This document shows positions 17,200-27,200 of a DNA stretch of 64,000 nucleotides, piece by piece (position 1 is the stretch's first letter; each line of letters begins with the position of its first letter). Location: positions 4,852,501-4,916,500 of the forward strand of contig QLII01000001.1 in assembly GCA_003259005.1 (NCBI GenBank), in the 5' to 3' direction. Source of the stretch: Spirosoma telluris (GTDB lineage Bacteria; Bacteroidota; Bacteroidia; Cytophagales; Spirosomataceae). Under the pieces are notes generated by a model that saw only the letters and a program-made list of their open reading frames with translations, was not told the DNA's origin and made no database searches. Position numbers and translations under genes: made by a program.

Positions 17200-17237
17200 A
17201 AGCCCGACCCGCTAAAATGCCCGGTCGGGCTTTTTTT
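17199..17237 (+). terminator. Rho-independent terminator
   Basis: 11-bp perfect stem AAAGCCCGACC (17199-17209) and GGTCGGGCTTT (17223-17233), 13-base loop, then a run of T to 17237. It begins at the stop codon of the frame-corrected small acidic protein. Confidence 0.88.
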
Positions 17238-17314
17238 GTACCGCTTGTCAGAAAAACTATTCGCCGATTGCGCTGGTTTACGTAGTTTTCGCTTATAAAT
17301 AAACGACGCTCCGT

Positions 17315-18093
17315 ATGTATTCTCACGAAATTGACTACAAAATCATTGGTGAAGACATCCAGATTGTAGAAATCGAACTGGACCCCAACGAAACAGTTAT
17401 TGCCGAAGCCGGTTCCATGCTGTTTATGGAAGATGGTATCACCTTCGAAACCAAAATGGGTGATGGCTCGCAACCCGATCAGGGATTTCTGGGCAAGTTG
17501 CTACAGGCTGGGTCGCGTATGGTTATGGGCGAGTCGCTATTTATGACGCACTTTACAAACCGGGGTGTCGGCAAGAAAAAAGTAGCTTTTGCCGCGCCTT
17601 ATCCAGGCACGATTATGCCCGTCAACCTGGCGAATATTTATGGTAACACACTCATTGTGCAGAAAGACGCCTTTTTGTGTGCTGCCCTTGGTACCAAATT
17701 AAGCATTCAGTTTAACCAGCGGTTAGGAGCCGGTTTCTTTGGTGGTGAAGGCTTCATTCTGGAAAAAGTACAGGGCGATGGCATGGCCTTCATTCACTCG
17801 GGTGGTGTAGTAGTCGAACGAACTCTCAATAATGAAACGCTCCGCGTCGATACCGGCTGCGTAGTTGGTTTTGAACCGAGTATCAACTTCGATATTCAGC
17901 GGGCGGGTGGTCTGCGAAGTATGGTGTTTGGGGGGAAGGGCTGTTTCTGGCTACGCTACGCGGTTCCGGTAAAGTCTGGATTCAGTCGATGCCCATTTCC
18001 AAACTGGTTCAGCGGTTAGCTCCTTATAGTGCCCAAAGTCATAAAGAAGGCGGCTCTGTACTCGGGCAGCTTGGGAATTTGTTTGAAGGGTAA
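17315..18093 (+). CDS. AIM24/TIGR00266 family protein, frameshifted
   Basis: The frame begins MYSHEIDYKIIGEDIQIVEI and has the Gly-rich beta repeats of the AIM24 family (AEAGSMLFMEDGI, LGAGFFGGEGFILEKVQGDG, AFIHSGGVVVER). It shifts after SMVFGG at a run of six G (17930-17935). A seventh G restores GGEGLFLATLRGSGKVWIQS and runs to a TAA at 18091-18093, giving 259 aa. The family forms a double-stranded beta-helix and is found in bacteria and, as Aim24, in mitochondria; its bacterial function is not settled. No signal peptide. Confidence 0.88.
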
Positions 18094-18096
18094 TCA

Positions 18097-18223
18097 GAAC
18101 CGGGATTTAGTTGATTTAACTGAATTTTCTTGATTTCCCTGGTAGGGCAAATATTATTCAAATAGGTTAAGACATTTTTCGTAAAAATCATGTTAATCAA
18201 TAAAATCTGATAAATCCCGGTTC
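18097..18223. repeat. Inverted repeat upstream of the 96-aa gene
   Basis: 13-bp perfect arms GAACCGGGATTTA (18097-18109) and TAAATCCCGGTTC (18211-18223). Imperfect pairing continues inward through GATTTAACTGA- and AATCAATAAAATCTGA-like words. It starts four bases after the AIM24 stop and ends four bases before the next ATG. Confidence 0.68.
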
Positions 18224-18226
18224 CAG

Positions 18227-18517
18227 ATGGAAGTTATTTGCACGAACGACAATTTTCCGGCACCTGTACTGGCGTTTTACGCGGAGTTTGGGGTGCAAAC
18301 GCCCAAACGTGACAAAATGTATACAGTTCGCCAGGTGAAACGTCATACGACTGGCGAAACGGGCGTCTTATTGAATGAGATTAAGAATCCCGATGTGCCC
18401 GTGAAACACCCAGTTATGGGTGAGGTCTGGTTTGAACCTACCTTCAATATCAACCGGTTCGCTACATTGATGGGTCAGCCTGTACGGCAGGAAGAGCTAG
18501 AAGATGTAAATGCCTGA
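18227..18517 (+). CDS. Conserved hypothetical protein (96 aa)
   Basis: MEVICTNDNFPAPVLAFYAE, then FGVQTPKRDKMYTVRQVKRH, ending with FNINRFATLMGQPVRQEEL. A small alpha/beta protein without export or membrane signals. Comparable short proteins with an MYTVR(Q/E)V core and an N-I-x-RFA tail occur scattered in Bacteroidota, sometimes near prophages, but I cannot assign a function. It is followed by its own terminator, so it is probably a single-gene unit set between two repeat structures. Confidence 0.68.
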   Translation: MEVICTNDNFPAPVLAFYAEFGVQTPKRDKMYTVRQVKRHTTGETGVLLNEIKNPDVPVKHPVMGEVWFEPTFNINRFATLMGQPVRQEELEDVNA

Positions 18518-18537
18518 TTTATAATCCCAACAACGTC

Positions 18538-18577
18538 AACGCAAAAGCCCAGCACCAAAACGCCGGGCTTTTGCGTT
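18538..18577 (+). terminator. Rho-independent terminator
   Basis: 13-bp perfect stem AACGCAAAAGCCC (18538-18550) and GGGCTTTTGCGTT (18565-18577), 14-base loop, 20 bases after the stop of the 96-aa gene. The T run is inside the stem. Confidence 0.72.
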
Positions 18578-18602
18578 ATTATGTCATCTGATTGGGTTGT
18601 CA

Positions 18603-19217
18603 ATGCAACAACCGGACTACTTCCAATTCATGCGTACCTATTCACTTGCTCTTTTCATTGGCCTGGTGCTTACTGCTTGTGGCAGCGACTCATCCGACAA
18701 CTACGTCCCGAAACCAAAGGGATTTCCGCGTTTCGATTTGCCCACAGCGAGTTACAAACTCCTTGAACCCACGCATCCCTACCAGTTCGAATACAATAAA
18801 ATCGCCCGGATTTTACCGGATACCTTTGCCCGGTCGGAACCTCACTGGATTTTTATTAATTATCCAACTTATCACGCTAGTGTCCAGTTAACCTATAAGC
18901 CGATTCATAACGATGTGAATCGGTTACGGGCTATGCTTGAAGATGCCTATAAATTGGCTGCCCGACATAATATAAAAGCGTATGCGATTGAACAGAAGAA
19001 ACTACGCTTGAAGTCGGGTCTGGAAGCAAGTATCATTGACCTGTCGGGCGAAGTCCCAAGCCAGGTTCAGTTTGTTACAACTGATTCAACGACCCATTTT
19101 CTACGAGGAGCCTTGTATTTTAACACAGCCACCGAAAATGATTCATTACAACCTGTTATTCAATACATTCGTAAAGACATTATGCATCTACTGAATACCC
19201 TGAAATGGAGAAAATGA
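18603..19217 (+). CDS. gldD: Gliding motility lipoprotein GldD
   Basis: About 195-204 aa. The best start is the ATG at 18630, which gives MRTYSLALFIGLVLTACGSD, a lipoprotein signal ending in the lipobox LTAC. The ATG at 18603 lies in the same frame. The mature N-terminus NYVPKPKGFPRFDLP is the GldD signature. GldD is needed for gliding and for the type IX secretion-linked machinery in Flavobacterium, probably in the envelope. The usual neighbour gldE is not present here; instead the stop codon overlaps the next start (ATGA at 19214), coupling gldD to a cytochrome c gene. Confidence 0.9.
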   Translation: MQQPDYFQFMRTYSLALFIGLVLTACGSDSSDNYVPKPKGFPRFDLPTASYKLLEPTHPYQFEYNKIARILPDTFARSEPHWIFINYPTYHASVQLTYKPIHNDVNRLRAMLEDAYKLAARHNIKAYAIEQKKLRLKSGLEASIIDLSGEVPSQVQFVTTDSTTHFLRGALYFNTATENDSLQPVIQYIRKDIMHLLNTLKWRK

Positions 19218-19642
19218 AAACCTTACTAACTCTTTTTGCTTTTTTGTCTTTATCGGTTTCCGTGGCTCAAACCAGAAAACCAGCGGTTAAACCAACTCCC
19301 AAAGCTACTACAGCACCCGCGAAAGCGCCCGGTCAGCTCATTTACGAACAAAACTGCCTAACCTGCCACCAGGCAAACGGCTCTGGCGTACCCAACCTGA
19401 ATCCACCTTTACGTGGCACTGATTGGGTAATTGGCGACAAAACCCGACTCATCAATGTGCTTTTGAAAGGCTTACAGGGACAGGAAATTGAAGGGGATAT
19501 GTATGATAATGCCATGCCTGCCCACGATTTCCTGACCAATGCCCAAATTGCCGATGTACTGACCTACATACGAAGCAGTTTTGGCAACAAAGCCAGTGCT
19601 ATTACAATCGACGAGGTAAACGCGGTACGTGCAGGAAAATAA
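19214..19642 (+). CDS. Exported c-type cytochrome, single haem
   Basis: 142 aa from the ATG at 19214, which overlaps the gldD stop (ATGA). It has a signal peptide (KTLLTLFAFLSLSVSVAQ), a Pro/Lys-rich linker, then one haem-binding motif in QNCLTCHQANGSGVPNLNPP and a later Met in NAMPAHDFLTNAQIADVLTY that suits the sixth ligand. It is a class I cytochrome c, acting as a periplasmic electron carrier or as part of an oxidase or dehydrogenase. The translational coupling to gldD is notable but may be simple operon packing. Confidence 0.92.
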   Translation: MKTLLTLFAFLSLSVSVAQTRKPAVKPTPKATTAPAKAPGQLIYEQNCLTCHQANGSGVPNLNPPLRGTDWVIGDKTRLINVLLKGLQGQEIEGDMYDNAMPAHDFLTNAQIADVLTYIRSSFGNKASAITIDEVNAVRAGK

Positions 19643-19646
19643 ATTC

Positions 19647-19711
19647 AACACAGAGACCCGGAGAACACACAGAAAATAGAAATGCTCTGTGTTCTCCGTG
19701 CCTCTGTGGTT
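19647..19711. repeat. Inverted repeat of CACAGAG words between convergent genes
   Basis: Arms 19647-19673 (AACACAGAGACCCGGAGAA, then CACACAGA) and 19686-19711 pair with a few mismatches around a 12-base loop. It lies between the convergent cytochrome c and carboxyltransferase genes. The CACAGAGGCACGGAGAACACAGA word family is a repeat type seen widely in bacterial genomes. Confidence 0.72.
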
Positions 19712-19717
19712 AAAAAA

Positions 19718-21327
19718 TCATGTCTGAATCACGCCCACCGAAAATTGTTTCATAATAGGCGCGTGGTTAGCAGCAGCAATACCTTCGGAGAGGACTTGCC
19801 GGGTATCGAGCGGATCAATAATCGCATCGACCCAGAGCCGGGCTGCTGCATAGTAGGGCGATAGTTGTGCGTTATATTGATCCGTAATTTTGGTTAATTG
19901 AGCCTGTTCTTCCTCCGGCGTCATGGGCTGGCCCTTTGCTTTCTGCGCTGTCACCTGAATTTGGAGTAGTGTTTTAGCAGCAGAGGCCCCACTCATTACA
20001 GCCATTTGCGCCGTTGGCCAGGCTAGCATCAGGCGTGGATCATAAGCTTTGCCACACATGGCATAATTACCCGCTCCATATGAATTTCCTATAACGACCG
20101 TGAACTTGGGAACAACCGAATTGGCCATAGCGCTCACCATTTTGGCCCCATCTTTAATGATTCCACCTTGTTCTGCGCGACTGCCCACCATAAAGCCCGA
20201 TACGTCCTGCAAAAACACCAATGGAATCCGTTTCTGATTGCAGTTCATGATAAACCGGGCAGCTTTATCGGCGGCATCTCCATAAATGACCCCCCCATCT
20301 GCATTTCGCTTGGCTGGCCCGTTCGACCTTTGGCCTTGACTACTTTTCGTTGATTGGCTACGATACCCACCGCCCAACCGTCGATTCGTGCATAACCACA
20401 CAGGAGTGATTGCCCGTAACCGGGTTTATACGCATCGAATGCTGAGTTATCCACAAGTCTATCTACAATTTCCTGCATATCGTAGGGTTTGACACGATCG
20501 GCAGGCAGAATCTGGAATATATCGGCAGGATTCTTAGTTGGGGGAGCTGGTTCTATATGGTCGAAACCAGCCTTTTCAGCATGGCCAAGCTTATCAAAAA
20601 TACGCTTGATAGCATCCAGGCAGCTTTTATCGTCAGGGTATTTGTTATCCACTACACCCGAAATGTCGGTATGCGTATTGGCACCACCCAGGGTTTCAGC
20701 GTCGACATCTTCGCCAATGGAAGCCTTGACCAGATAAGGACCGGCTAGAAAAATAGAACCTGTTCCTTCGACAATCAGGGCTTCGTCAGACATGATGGGC
20801 AAATAAGCCCCGCCCGCTACACAACTGCCCATAATGGCCGCAACCTGCAAAACTCCCATTGCCGACAGATGGGCGTTATTCCGAAACGTCCGTCCGAAGT
20901 GGTCCTTATCGGCGAAAACCTCATCCTGTAAAGGCAAATAGACGCCTGCGCTATCAACGAGATAAATAATAGGCAGGCGATTCTCCATCGCTATTTCCTG
21001 CGCACGGAGGTTCTTTTTGGCTGTAATCGGAAACCAGGCCCCAGCCTTTACAGTGGCATCATTAGCCACAATCACACATTGCCGCCCCGACACGTAGCCG
21101 ATACCGACAACCACGCCACCTGATGGACAGCCGCCGTGTTCTGCATACATGCCTTCGCCTGTGAACAAACCAATTTCGACAAAGGGCTTATCTGTATCGG
21201 TAAGGTAAGCAATGCGTTCGCGAGCGGTCAGTTTTCCCTTCCGGTGCTGGTCTTCAATTTTTTTCGATCCGCCACCAAGCTGAGTTTGGGCGGTTCGTTG
21301 GGCGAGTTCGTCGAGAAGGGGCTGCAT
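19718..21327 (-). CDS. Acyl-CoA carboxylase carboxyltransferase subunit, frameshifted
   Basis: The first frame starts MQPLLDELAQRTAQTQLGGG with KLTARERIAYLTD, the usual start of propionyl-/methylcrotonyl-CoA carboxylase beta chains, and has the acyl-CoA-binding MGSCVAGGAYLPIMSDEAL block. The second frame supplies ARFIMNCNQKRIPLVFLQDV, VIGNSYGAGNYAMCGKAYDP and the end. They join at seven C on the plus strand (20290-20296); an eighth restores MQMGGVIYGDAADKAARF and gives 536 aa, the normal length. The sequence is closer to the methylcrotonyl/geranyl type (GVYLPLQDEVFADKDHFG) than to PccB. The biotin-bearing alpha subunit is not in the window. Confidence 0.9.
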
Positions 21328-21372
21328 GAATTAGTTTCGTATGCCATTGTGGCAATAAACCACCAATCAAGC

Positions 21373-21963
21373 CTATTGTTGGCTCTCTACTAGCCCTGCT
21401 GTACGGGCATAGACTTTGGCCAACGCAATCGTCAGACCGATGGTTTGTATAGTAAATTGCCCAGTTAGGTCGTAAGGCTGCTCTATTAGTGTCCATTGAC
21501 CAAGTTCATTCTTACGCCAGACCTCAGCGGCAACACACTGAGAGTCAATGAGCACATATTCCTGAAATGACGGTATACTACGGTATCGCAGAAATTTCCG
21601 TCCCCGGTCGTAGTCTTCTGTGCCCTCTGACATTACTTCGATCAGTACAGCCGGATTCAACAAATTATCGAAGTCGTTGGGGAGTAGATCAGGTTCTCCG
21701 CACACAATGACAATATCAGGGTAAGCATATAACCCCGTAGCGGGTAGATGAACACGCATATCTGACGAAAATGACTGGCAAACAGATTCTTCAAGATGTT
21801 GAATAATTTTGCCATTTACGTTGTCACGAATGCGATTGTGGTTGCGGGTTGCGCCAGCCATAGGAATAATTTCACCATCAAAAAACTCGCTTTTATCGAG
21901 GGCTTGCCGTTCGGCGGCTAAGTACTCCTCAGGGCTTATCACCCGTTTTTCGACCGCTACCAT
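21373..21963 (-). CDS. Uma2 family (DUF820) PD-(D/E)xK nuclease-fold protein
   Basis: 196 aa with the Uma2 pattern: SPEEYLAAERQALDKSEFFD, GEIIPMAGATRNHNRIRDNV, then YAYPDIVIVCGEPDLL (the D of the nuclease core) and PAVLIEVMSEGTEDYDRGRK (ExxS...D..K). The active-site residues look intact. Uma2 proteins are abundant in cyanobacteria and Cytophagales and have been called endonucleases from fold similarity; their biological role is uncertain. It stands alone here, about 45 bases upstream of the carboxyltransferase start, with no partner gene. Confidence 0.88.
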   Translation of the reverse strand: MVAVEKRVISPEEYLAAERQALDKSEFFDGEIIPMAGATRNHNRIRDNVNGKIIQHLEESVCQSFSSDMRVHLPATGLYAYPDIVIVCGEPDLLPNDFDNLLNPAVLIEVMSEGTEDYDRGRKFLRYRSIPSFQEYVLIDSQCVAAEVWRKNELGQWTLIEQPYDLTGQFTIQTIGLTIALAKVYARTAGLVESQQ

Positions 21964-22060
21964 GTTCTGACGAGTTTACTTTTCAGAAAAATACGATGTT
22001 GATGGGGTAAAACCAACTGATTAAGTCTATACAAATAAGGCCTCCGGCAAACTGTCTGAA

Positions 22061-23059
22061 CTATTTTCGAGCCGAATCAGCAGGAGCTGGAATAACAGTT
22101 GTAATCGTCGTACTGGTCGCTGGCGCGACATAGGGCTTTTCTTTCCGGCCAAATACTGAGAACTGTACATAACGCTTCGGATTTTCGCGCAGATCGGTCA
22201 GTAGCTTCTCGAGACTCGCAGCCGTTTTATTCACATTGCTGTAGAGCGCTTCATCAGAAGTCAGTTTCCCTAACGACCCGCGCCCGTTATTGATATCGGT
22301 CAATATGCGTTGTAAGCCTTCAATCGTTTTGTTGACTGTCGCTAGGGTTTGTTTTAACTGTAAACCCTGAAGCGAATCGGCAAACGTATCTGCTTTGGCC
22401 AGAATGGGCTTGAGTTGTTTTTCCGTTTCGACCAGCGAAGCGGCCAGATGGCTTACGCTGGAAAGTGTTGCTTTTAAGCCAGCCCGATTTTCGGCAATGG
22501 TCAGATCCAACGTTTTCACTCCGGCATCCGCACTTTTCAGTGTCTTATTCAGCATAACACCTGTTTGATCAAACTGACTGACAACGCGATTGAGCTGGTA
22601 GGTCAGCGAATCCACATTGTTCAGAACGGGAAGCGTTTTTTCTTTGATCAACGCCGAAAGACCTGTTTCCTTAGCCGCCACCAACATGCCCCCATCGGCG
22701 AGTTCAGGCTTTTGGGGGTCTATGGTTAGTTGAATCAATTTACCACCCAGTAAGCCATCATCAACCAAAATAGCCCGTGTCCCCTGCGTTACCCGAATGT
22801 CTTTTTTTAGCTCAATAGTAACAAGGAGTTTATTTCCTTGATTCTGTAGAATTTCGATTGACTTGACTCTACCTACCGATAAGCCATTGATTCTAACTGG
22901 ATTAGAGGGAACTAACCCATCAATGTTGTCATAAACAACTTGATACTTATTCGTTGAATTGAAGAAATCAGACCCTTTTAGAAATCGAAACCCAAAGTAG
23001 AACATCGCCAGGGAGACGACAGCTAACAAACCTACTTTTACTTCCTGCGAAACTTTCAT
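22061..23059 (-). CDS. MlaD/MCE family lipid-transport substrate-binding protein
   Basis: 332 aa from the ATG at 23059 (MKVSQEVKVGLLAVVSLAMF); upstream residues in the frame translate non-conserved DNA. One N-terminal inner-membrane helix is followed by a single MCE domain (YQVVYDNIDGLVPSNPVRIN, GLSVGRVKSIEI, LLGGKLIQLTI), then about 200 residues of coiled-coil-like helix and a Pro/Thr tail. MCE proteins form hexameric channels for lipids between membranes. The amidase gene is upstream and lptD beyond it, an outer-membrane maintenance neighbourhood. The permease and ATPase partners (MlaE/F types) are not in the window. Confidence 0.9.
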   Translation of the reverse strand: MKVSQEVKVGLLAVVSLAMFYFGFRFLKGSDFFNSTNKYQVVYDNIDGLVPSNPVRINGLSVGRVKSIEILQNQGNKLLVTIELKKDIRVTQGTRAILVDDGLLGGKLIQLTIDPQKPELADGGMLVAAKETGLSALIKEKTLPVLNNVDSLTYQLNRVVSQFDQTGVMLNKTLKSADAGVKTLDLTIAENRAGLKATLSSVSHLAASLVETEKQLKPILAKADTFADSLQGLQLKQTLATVNKTIEGLQRILTDINNGRGSLGKLTSDEALYSNVNKTAASLEKLLTDLRENPKRYVQFSVFGRKEKPYVAPATSTTITTVIPAPADSARK

Positions 23060-23168
23060 GCGTTGTGTGAAGGTGAACTGCCCAATGGGCTGTACCAACC
23101 AGATTGGTTGGAAGTATAACCAACTTTTAGGCTCATTTGTCCCAGAAGTCAGGGAATTTCGTGGAGTG

Positions 23169-23256
23169 GTCAATTAGGTATAGTGAGTGGAGTAGGTGTA
23201 GTAAGTGCAAGTAGTGGGACTTACTACACCTACTCCACTCACTATACCTAATTGAC
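23169..23256. repeat. 38-bp perfect inverted repeat of AGT(G/A)-rich words
   Basis: Left arm 23169-23206 and right arm 23219-23256 are perfect reverse complements over 38 bases, with a 12-base loop. Pairing resumes outside a small bulge (GTGGAGT / ACTCCAC). The arms are made of short words such as GTGAGTGG and GTAGTAAGT. It lies just after the amidase stop and about 110 bases before the MCE start codon. Confidence 0.9.
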
Positions 23257-23265
23257 TAACTCCAC

Positions 23266-24173
23266 TTAGCCACCAGCTTCAATTTCTTCTTTATACCGTA
23301 AAAACGCTTTATAGATTGCATCGGTCATTTCATCCTGCCCTTCGTCCGAGCGCAGGTAGTCTTCTTCCTCGCGGTTAGTCAGGTAACCGCTTTCGATTAG
23401 TACACTGGGCATTGTTGTTTTCCAGAGTACAATAAAACCGGCCTGCTTCACCCCGTTACTTTTTCGGTTAGCGTTAGAACGAAAACTCCGCTCCAGCTTT
23501 TCGGCAAAATTAATGCTGCTCGCAATGAATGCATGCTGATAATTAGCCAGCATGATTGTCGCTAAAGGTGAGTTTGGATCAAACCCTTTGTAGGTTTGCT
23601 GGTAATTTTTTTCCTGTAAAATAACCGCGTTTTCCCGTCGGGCTACATCAAGATTACTTTGGGTTCTATGCAGACCCAGTGTGTAGGTTTCGGTACCATA
23701 AACCCGACTACTCGATGGGCTGGCATTGCAGTGAATAGAAATGAATAAATCGGCCCGATTTCGGTTGGCAATAGCACCCGTTCGAATAAATCGACAAAAT
23801 GATCGGATGAACGTGTATAAATAACCCGAACATTTGGATGGTTCTCCTTAATTTTCCGCCCTAATTGCAGAATCAGATCCAGATTGATTGTTTTCTCTTT
23901 GACATAACGACCGTGGGTGCCCGGATCTTTACCACCATGACCTGCGTCAAGGACGACCGTACGGAGTTGATTGGGGGCATCCTGAGACTGTGATGTTGGT
24001 TCGGTATCTTGTGATGCAGCCCGACGAACAGTGTCCTGCGTTAGATCAGATACCAGAAAATTTGGTGTGGTAAGGGCCAGTAAGGGAACTACTGTCAAAA
24101 CCAAAGTTGTCATTATTCCGGGAGCCGGCAGTTTCATGGGTTTAATAATTTTTAACAGCCGAAATCGTTTCAA
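23266..24173 (-). CDS. N-acetylmuramoyl-L-alanine amidase (Amidase_3), frameshifted
   Basis: The first frame has an export segment (IMTTLVLTVVPLLALTTP) and the start of the Amidase_3 fold: VVLDAGHGGKDPGTHGRY with the first Zn His, then EKTINLDLILQLGRKI with the Glu ligand. It goes out of frame after LFER. Adding one base to the CCC at 23777-23779 restores ERGAIANRNRADLFISIHCN (second His) and joins the last part, which carries PSVLIESGYLTNREEEDYL with the catalytic Glu. Total 302 aa. The enzyme cleaves the amide between MurNAc and the stem peptide in peptidoglycan. The start could also be the ATG at 24137. Confidence 0.88.
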
Positions 24174-24200
24174 AGCGATAGTAGGATAACTGTTCGTGGA

Positions 24201-24208
24201 TACCTTTG
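24201..24208 (+). promoter_or_regulatory. -7 promoter element of lptD
   Basis: TACCTTTG matches TAnnTTTG. It falls just after the GTG at 24196 that opens the long frame, which implies that transcription starts downstream of that GTG and that the true lptD start is later. Confidence 0.42.
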
Positions 24209-24279
24209 TAAGTCATAGACTTAACGGTCTTTTGGCAAATATAATTTTTTTAATAACCCTTAAAAAAGCATACTTTATT

Positions 24280-27200
24280 TTGTGGTTCTCGCACACTCGA
24301 CCGATATGGACACAGGCTGCCTTCAGTCTTGTGCTATTATTGTTGGCATTTAGTGCACTAGGGCAGGGCAAACCGTCAACCAGAAAGAGAACCAGACCGT
24401 CGACAACGACCGTTCCGCGCTCGCAGACAAGTACCTCAGGCAATGCTCAGGAAAGCGACCTGGAACGGGAGCTTAATCAAAAATACTCTGTCCCAAATCG
24501 TCTTGGCCCTAGCCCTTCTAACAAGAATACCACACCGTCCAATGCTGCTCTCCCCACCGTTATTGACACGACCCGGCTTCGTCAGGCAGCCTCCCTGGGT
24601 GATTCAGCTCGATTTGACTCACTAAGGGCGATTCAAGTTTCGGCACTGACTCCCCGAGGCATTCAGTTAGTTAATGTATCCTTGCCCCTGCTTATAGCAC
24701 CGGCAATGGTTCGTCCAGAACGCGTGCCTATTATACGACCAAATCCGGTTCGTATTGTGGCAAAGGATTCTGTACAAAAGACCATTCCAGTCAAGAAACC
24801 TGTTATTGCTCAGCTCGCCCCTAAACCGATTCCGTCAGGACAGGTCCGTCCGGGTATCGTATCTCCCAATATAGTCCGGCCGGAAAGTCAGCTTAAGCCC
24901 GCTCAAACCAAGCTAAGCCAAGCGAAGCGAAATCAGACTAAATCAACCCGGCCTGGTAGTGTTACGGGAACCAAACCAGCTATTCCGCGTGATTCGTTAC
25001 AGGTTTCGGCCCGAGACTCGGCCCGCATTGATTCAACTCAGGCACCTGATGCCTTTAAAACAACCGTCAACTATCAGGCCAAAGATTCGACTATTTATGC
25101 GGCTGATGGGCAGACCGTTGAATTATTCGGTGAGGCCAGCGTAGTCTATGGTGATATTTCGCTCAAAGCTGACTATATCCGGCTGAATTACCTAACGAAT
25201 GAGGTCTATGCGAAAGGCCGTTATGATTCAACAGCAAAAAAACTGATTGGCCGACCTGTTTTTCAGGATGGCGAAGGGAAATACGATGCCAAAGAAATTC
25301 GCTATAATTTTCAGTCTAGAAAAGGGCGGATTCAGGGGGTCGTTACGCAACAGGGAGAGGGAAACATACGGGGTACAACCGTCAAGAAAGATGCCGAGGA
25401 TAACCTCTATATCGGCAAAGCGATTTATACGACCTGTAATCTGGCAACTCCTCACTTTCATATCAATGCCAGCAAGCTGAAAGTTATTCATAATAAACAG
25501 GTCGTAGCCGGACCGTTCAACCTAGTCATCAATCAGATTCCCTTACCGATTGGCTTACCTTTTGGCTTTTTTCCGTTTCCGAAGCGAAAAGAAATTGGTG
25601 TTTCGGGAATCATTGTGCCGCAATATGGCGAAGAACCCAATGGCCGGGGATTTTACCTGCGCGATGGAGGCTATTATTGGGCAGTTAGTGAAAATCTGGG
25701 ACTCCAGTTTAAAGGGCAGATTTATTCACGCGGAAGCTGGGGATTAGGCGTATCCTCTGCTTATAACAAACGGTATCGCTACAGTGGCGGGGTTAACTTG
25801 CAATTCAACCGCAACCGCTCCGGCGACCGGGTCGATACGACTCAAACGCCACGTAATGATTTCTCGTTTACCTGGTCACACTCGCCGGTGCCCCGCGGAC
25901 GAGGGAGTTTTTCGGCTAACGTCAACGTCAGTAGCAACAGCTACAACCAGTTTAACTCTTATAGTACGCAATCCTATATCTCTAACGTAGCAGGCTCATC
26001 CGTGCAGTATAGCCGTACCTTTGGGCAGTATGTACGGGCAGGTGCTAACGTCCGGGTGAACCAGCAATTTGGGCAAGTAAATCAGGTAACGGGCGTTCGG
26101 GCAAACGGCAAGACCGATGTATCCTCGGATTTTAACCTGGGGATTAATCAGATTTCTCCCTTTGCCCTCAAAGGTGGCTCTGGCCGATGGTACGAAAGTT
26201 TTCGGGTGGGTTTAGATCTCAGCGGATCTATTGCCGTAAGCAACACAATTAAGCAGCAACTTGATACAACAGGCTTAGGTTTCCCGGTTATAACCAACTT
26301 AACAACCATCAATTCGATTCAGCGTTATCAGGACAGTGTCAGACGGGCGAATAATCTCCGCCTGGGTATTGTTGAAACTGATCCTAATTTGATTGCCTTC
26401 AGCTTGGCGAACTCCAACCGAATCTGGCAAAACCGTGTAGTGCAGGCACGTTATAGTATTCCCATTTCACTACCGAATGTTAAGTTACTACGTTACATAA
26501 ATCTGACGCCCGGATTCTCGCTGCAAGGCAATATTTATAGCAAAAAGCTAAGTCCTGATGTTATTTATAATGCCAGCCATGACTCGGTAAAGATCGATAC
26601 GGTACGTGGTTTCTTCCCGTCGTATAACTTCTCGATTAACGCCAGTATGAACACACGTTTCTACGGCACCTATTTTATCCGGGGGAAGCGTATTGAAGCC
26701 ATACGCCATACGGTTGCTCCCTCCATTTCATTTAGCTACGTACCCGATTTCACAAATCCGTCGTTCGGGCAATTCTTTGTCTTAGATGCCAAGGGCTCAC
26801 TGGCTAATTTGCCTCTCTATCGTCGGACAATTTCTGTTTTCAGAGGTATAGATGGCGGTAGCAGCAGTTCAGCGAGCACACAGGCTGCCTTTATTTCGTT
26901 CGGGATTGTGAATCAATTGGAAATGAAAGTTCGAACCCGAAGCGATTCGTCCGGGCAGGATTTTAAGAAAATTCCGATTTTTGATAACCTGAGTATCAAT
27001 GGCAGTTATAACTTCCTGGCACCCGATTTTAAACTCTCTCCAATTGCCATTAGTGCCAACACGCAGATTTTCAAGAATATAAGCTTTAATTTTTCGTCTA
27101 CATTCGACCCTTATGCGTACCGGGCTTATGGTGGTACGGCGCAGTACTATTACCCAACAACGGCGACGGCCATAACCCCCTTATCGTATTCGCCCTCTAT

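Noticed and set aside
18581..18891. Several overlapping plus-strand frames around the gldD start
   Set aside because: They are shadows of gldD in other frames. Only the gldD frame has a lipobox and the family signature.
21373..21963. Uma2 as part of a defence island
   Set aside because: The gene is alone between carboxylase and MCE genes. No restriction, toxin-antitoxin or phage genes are adjacent.
24196..24279. GTG at 24196 as the lptD start
   Set aside because: A TAnnTTTG promoter element lies just downstream at 24201-24208 and the extra residues do not improve the signal peptide. A TTG at 24280 gives a normal one.
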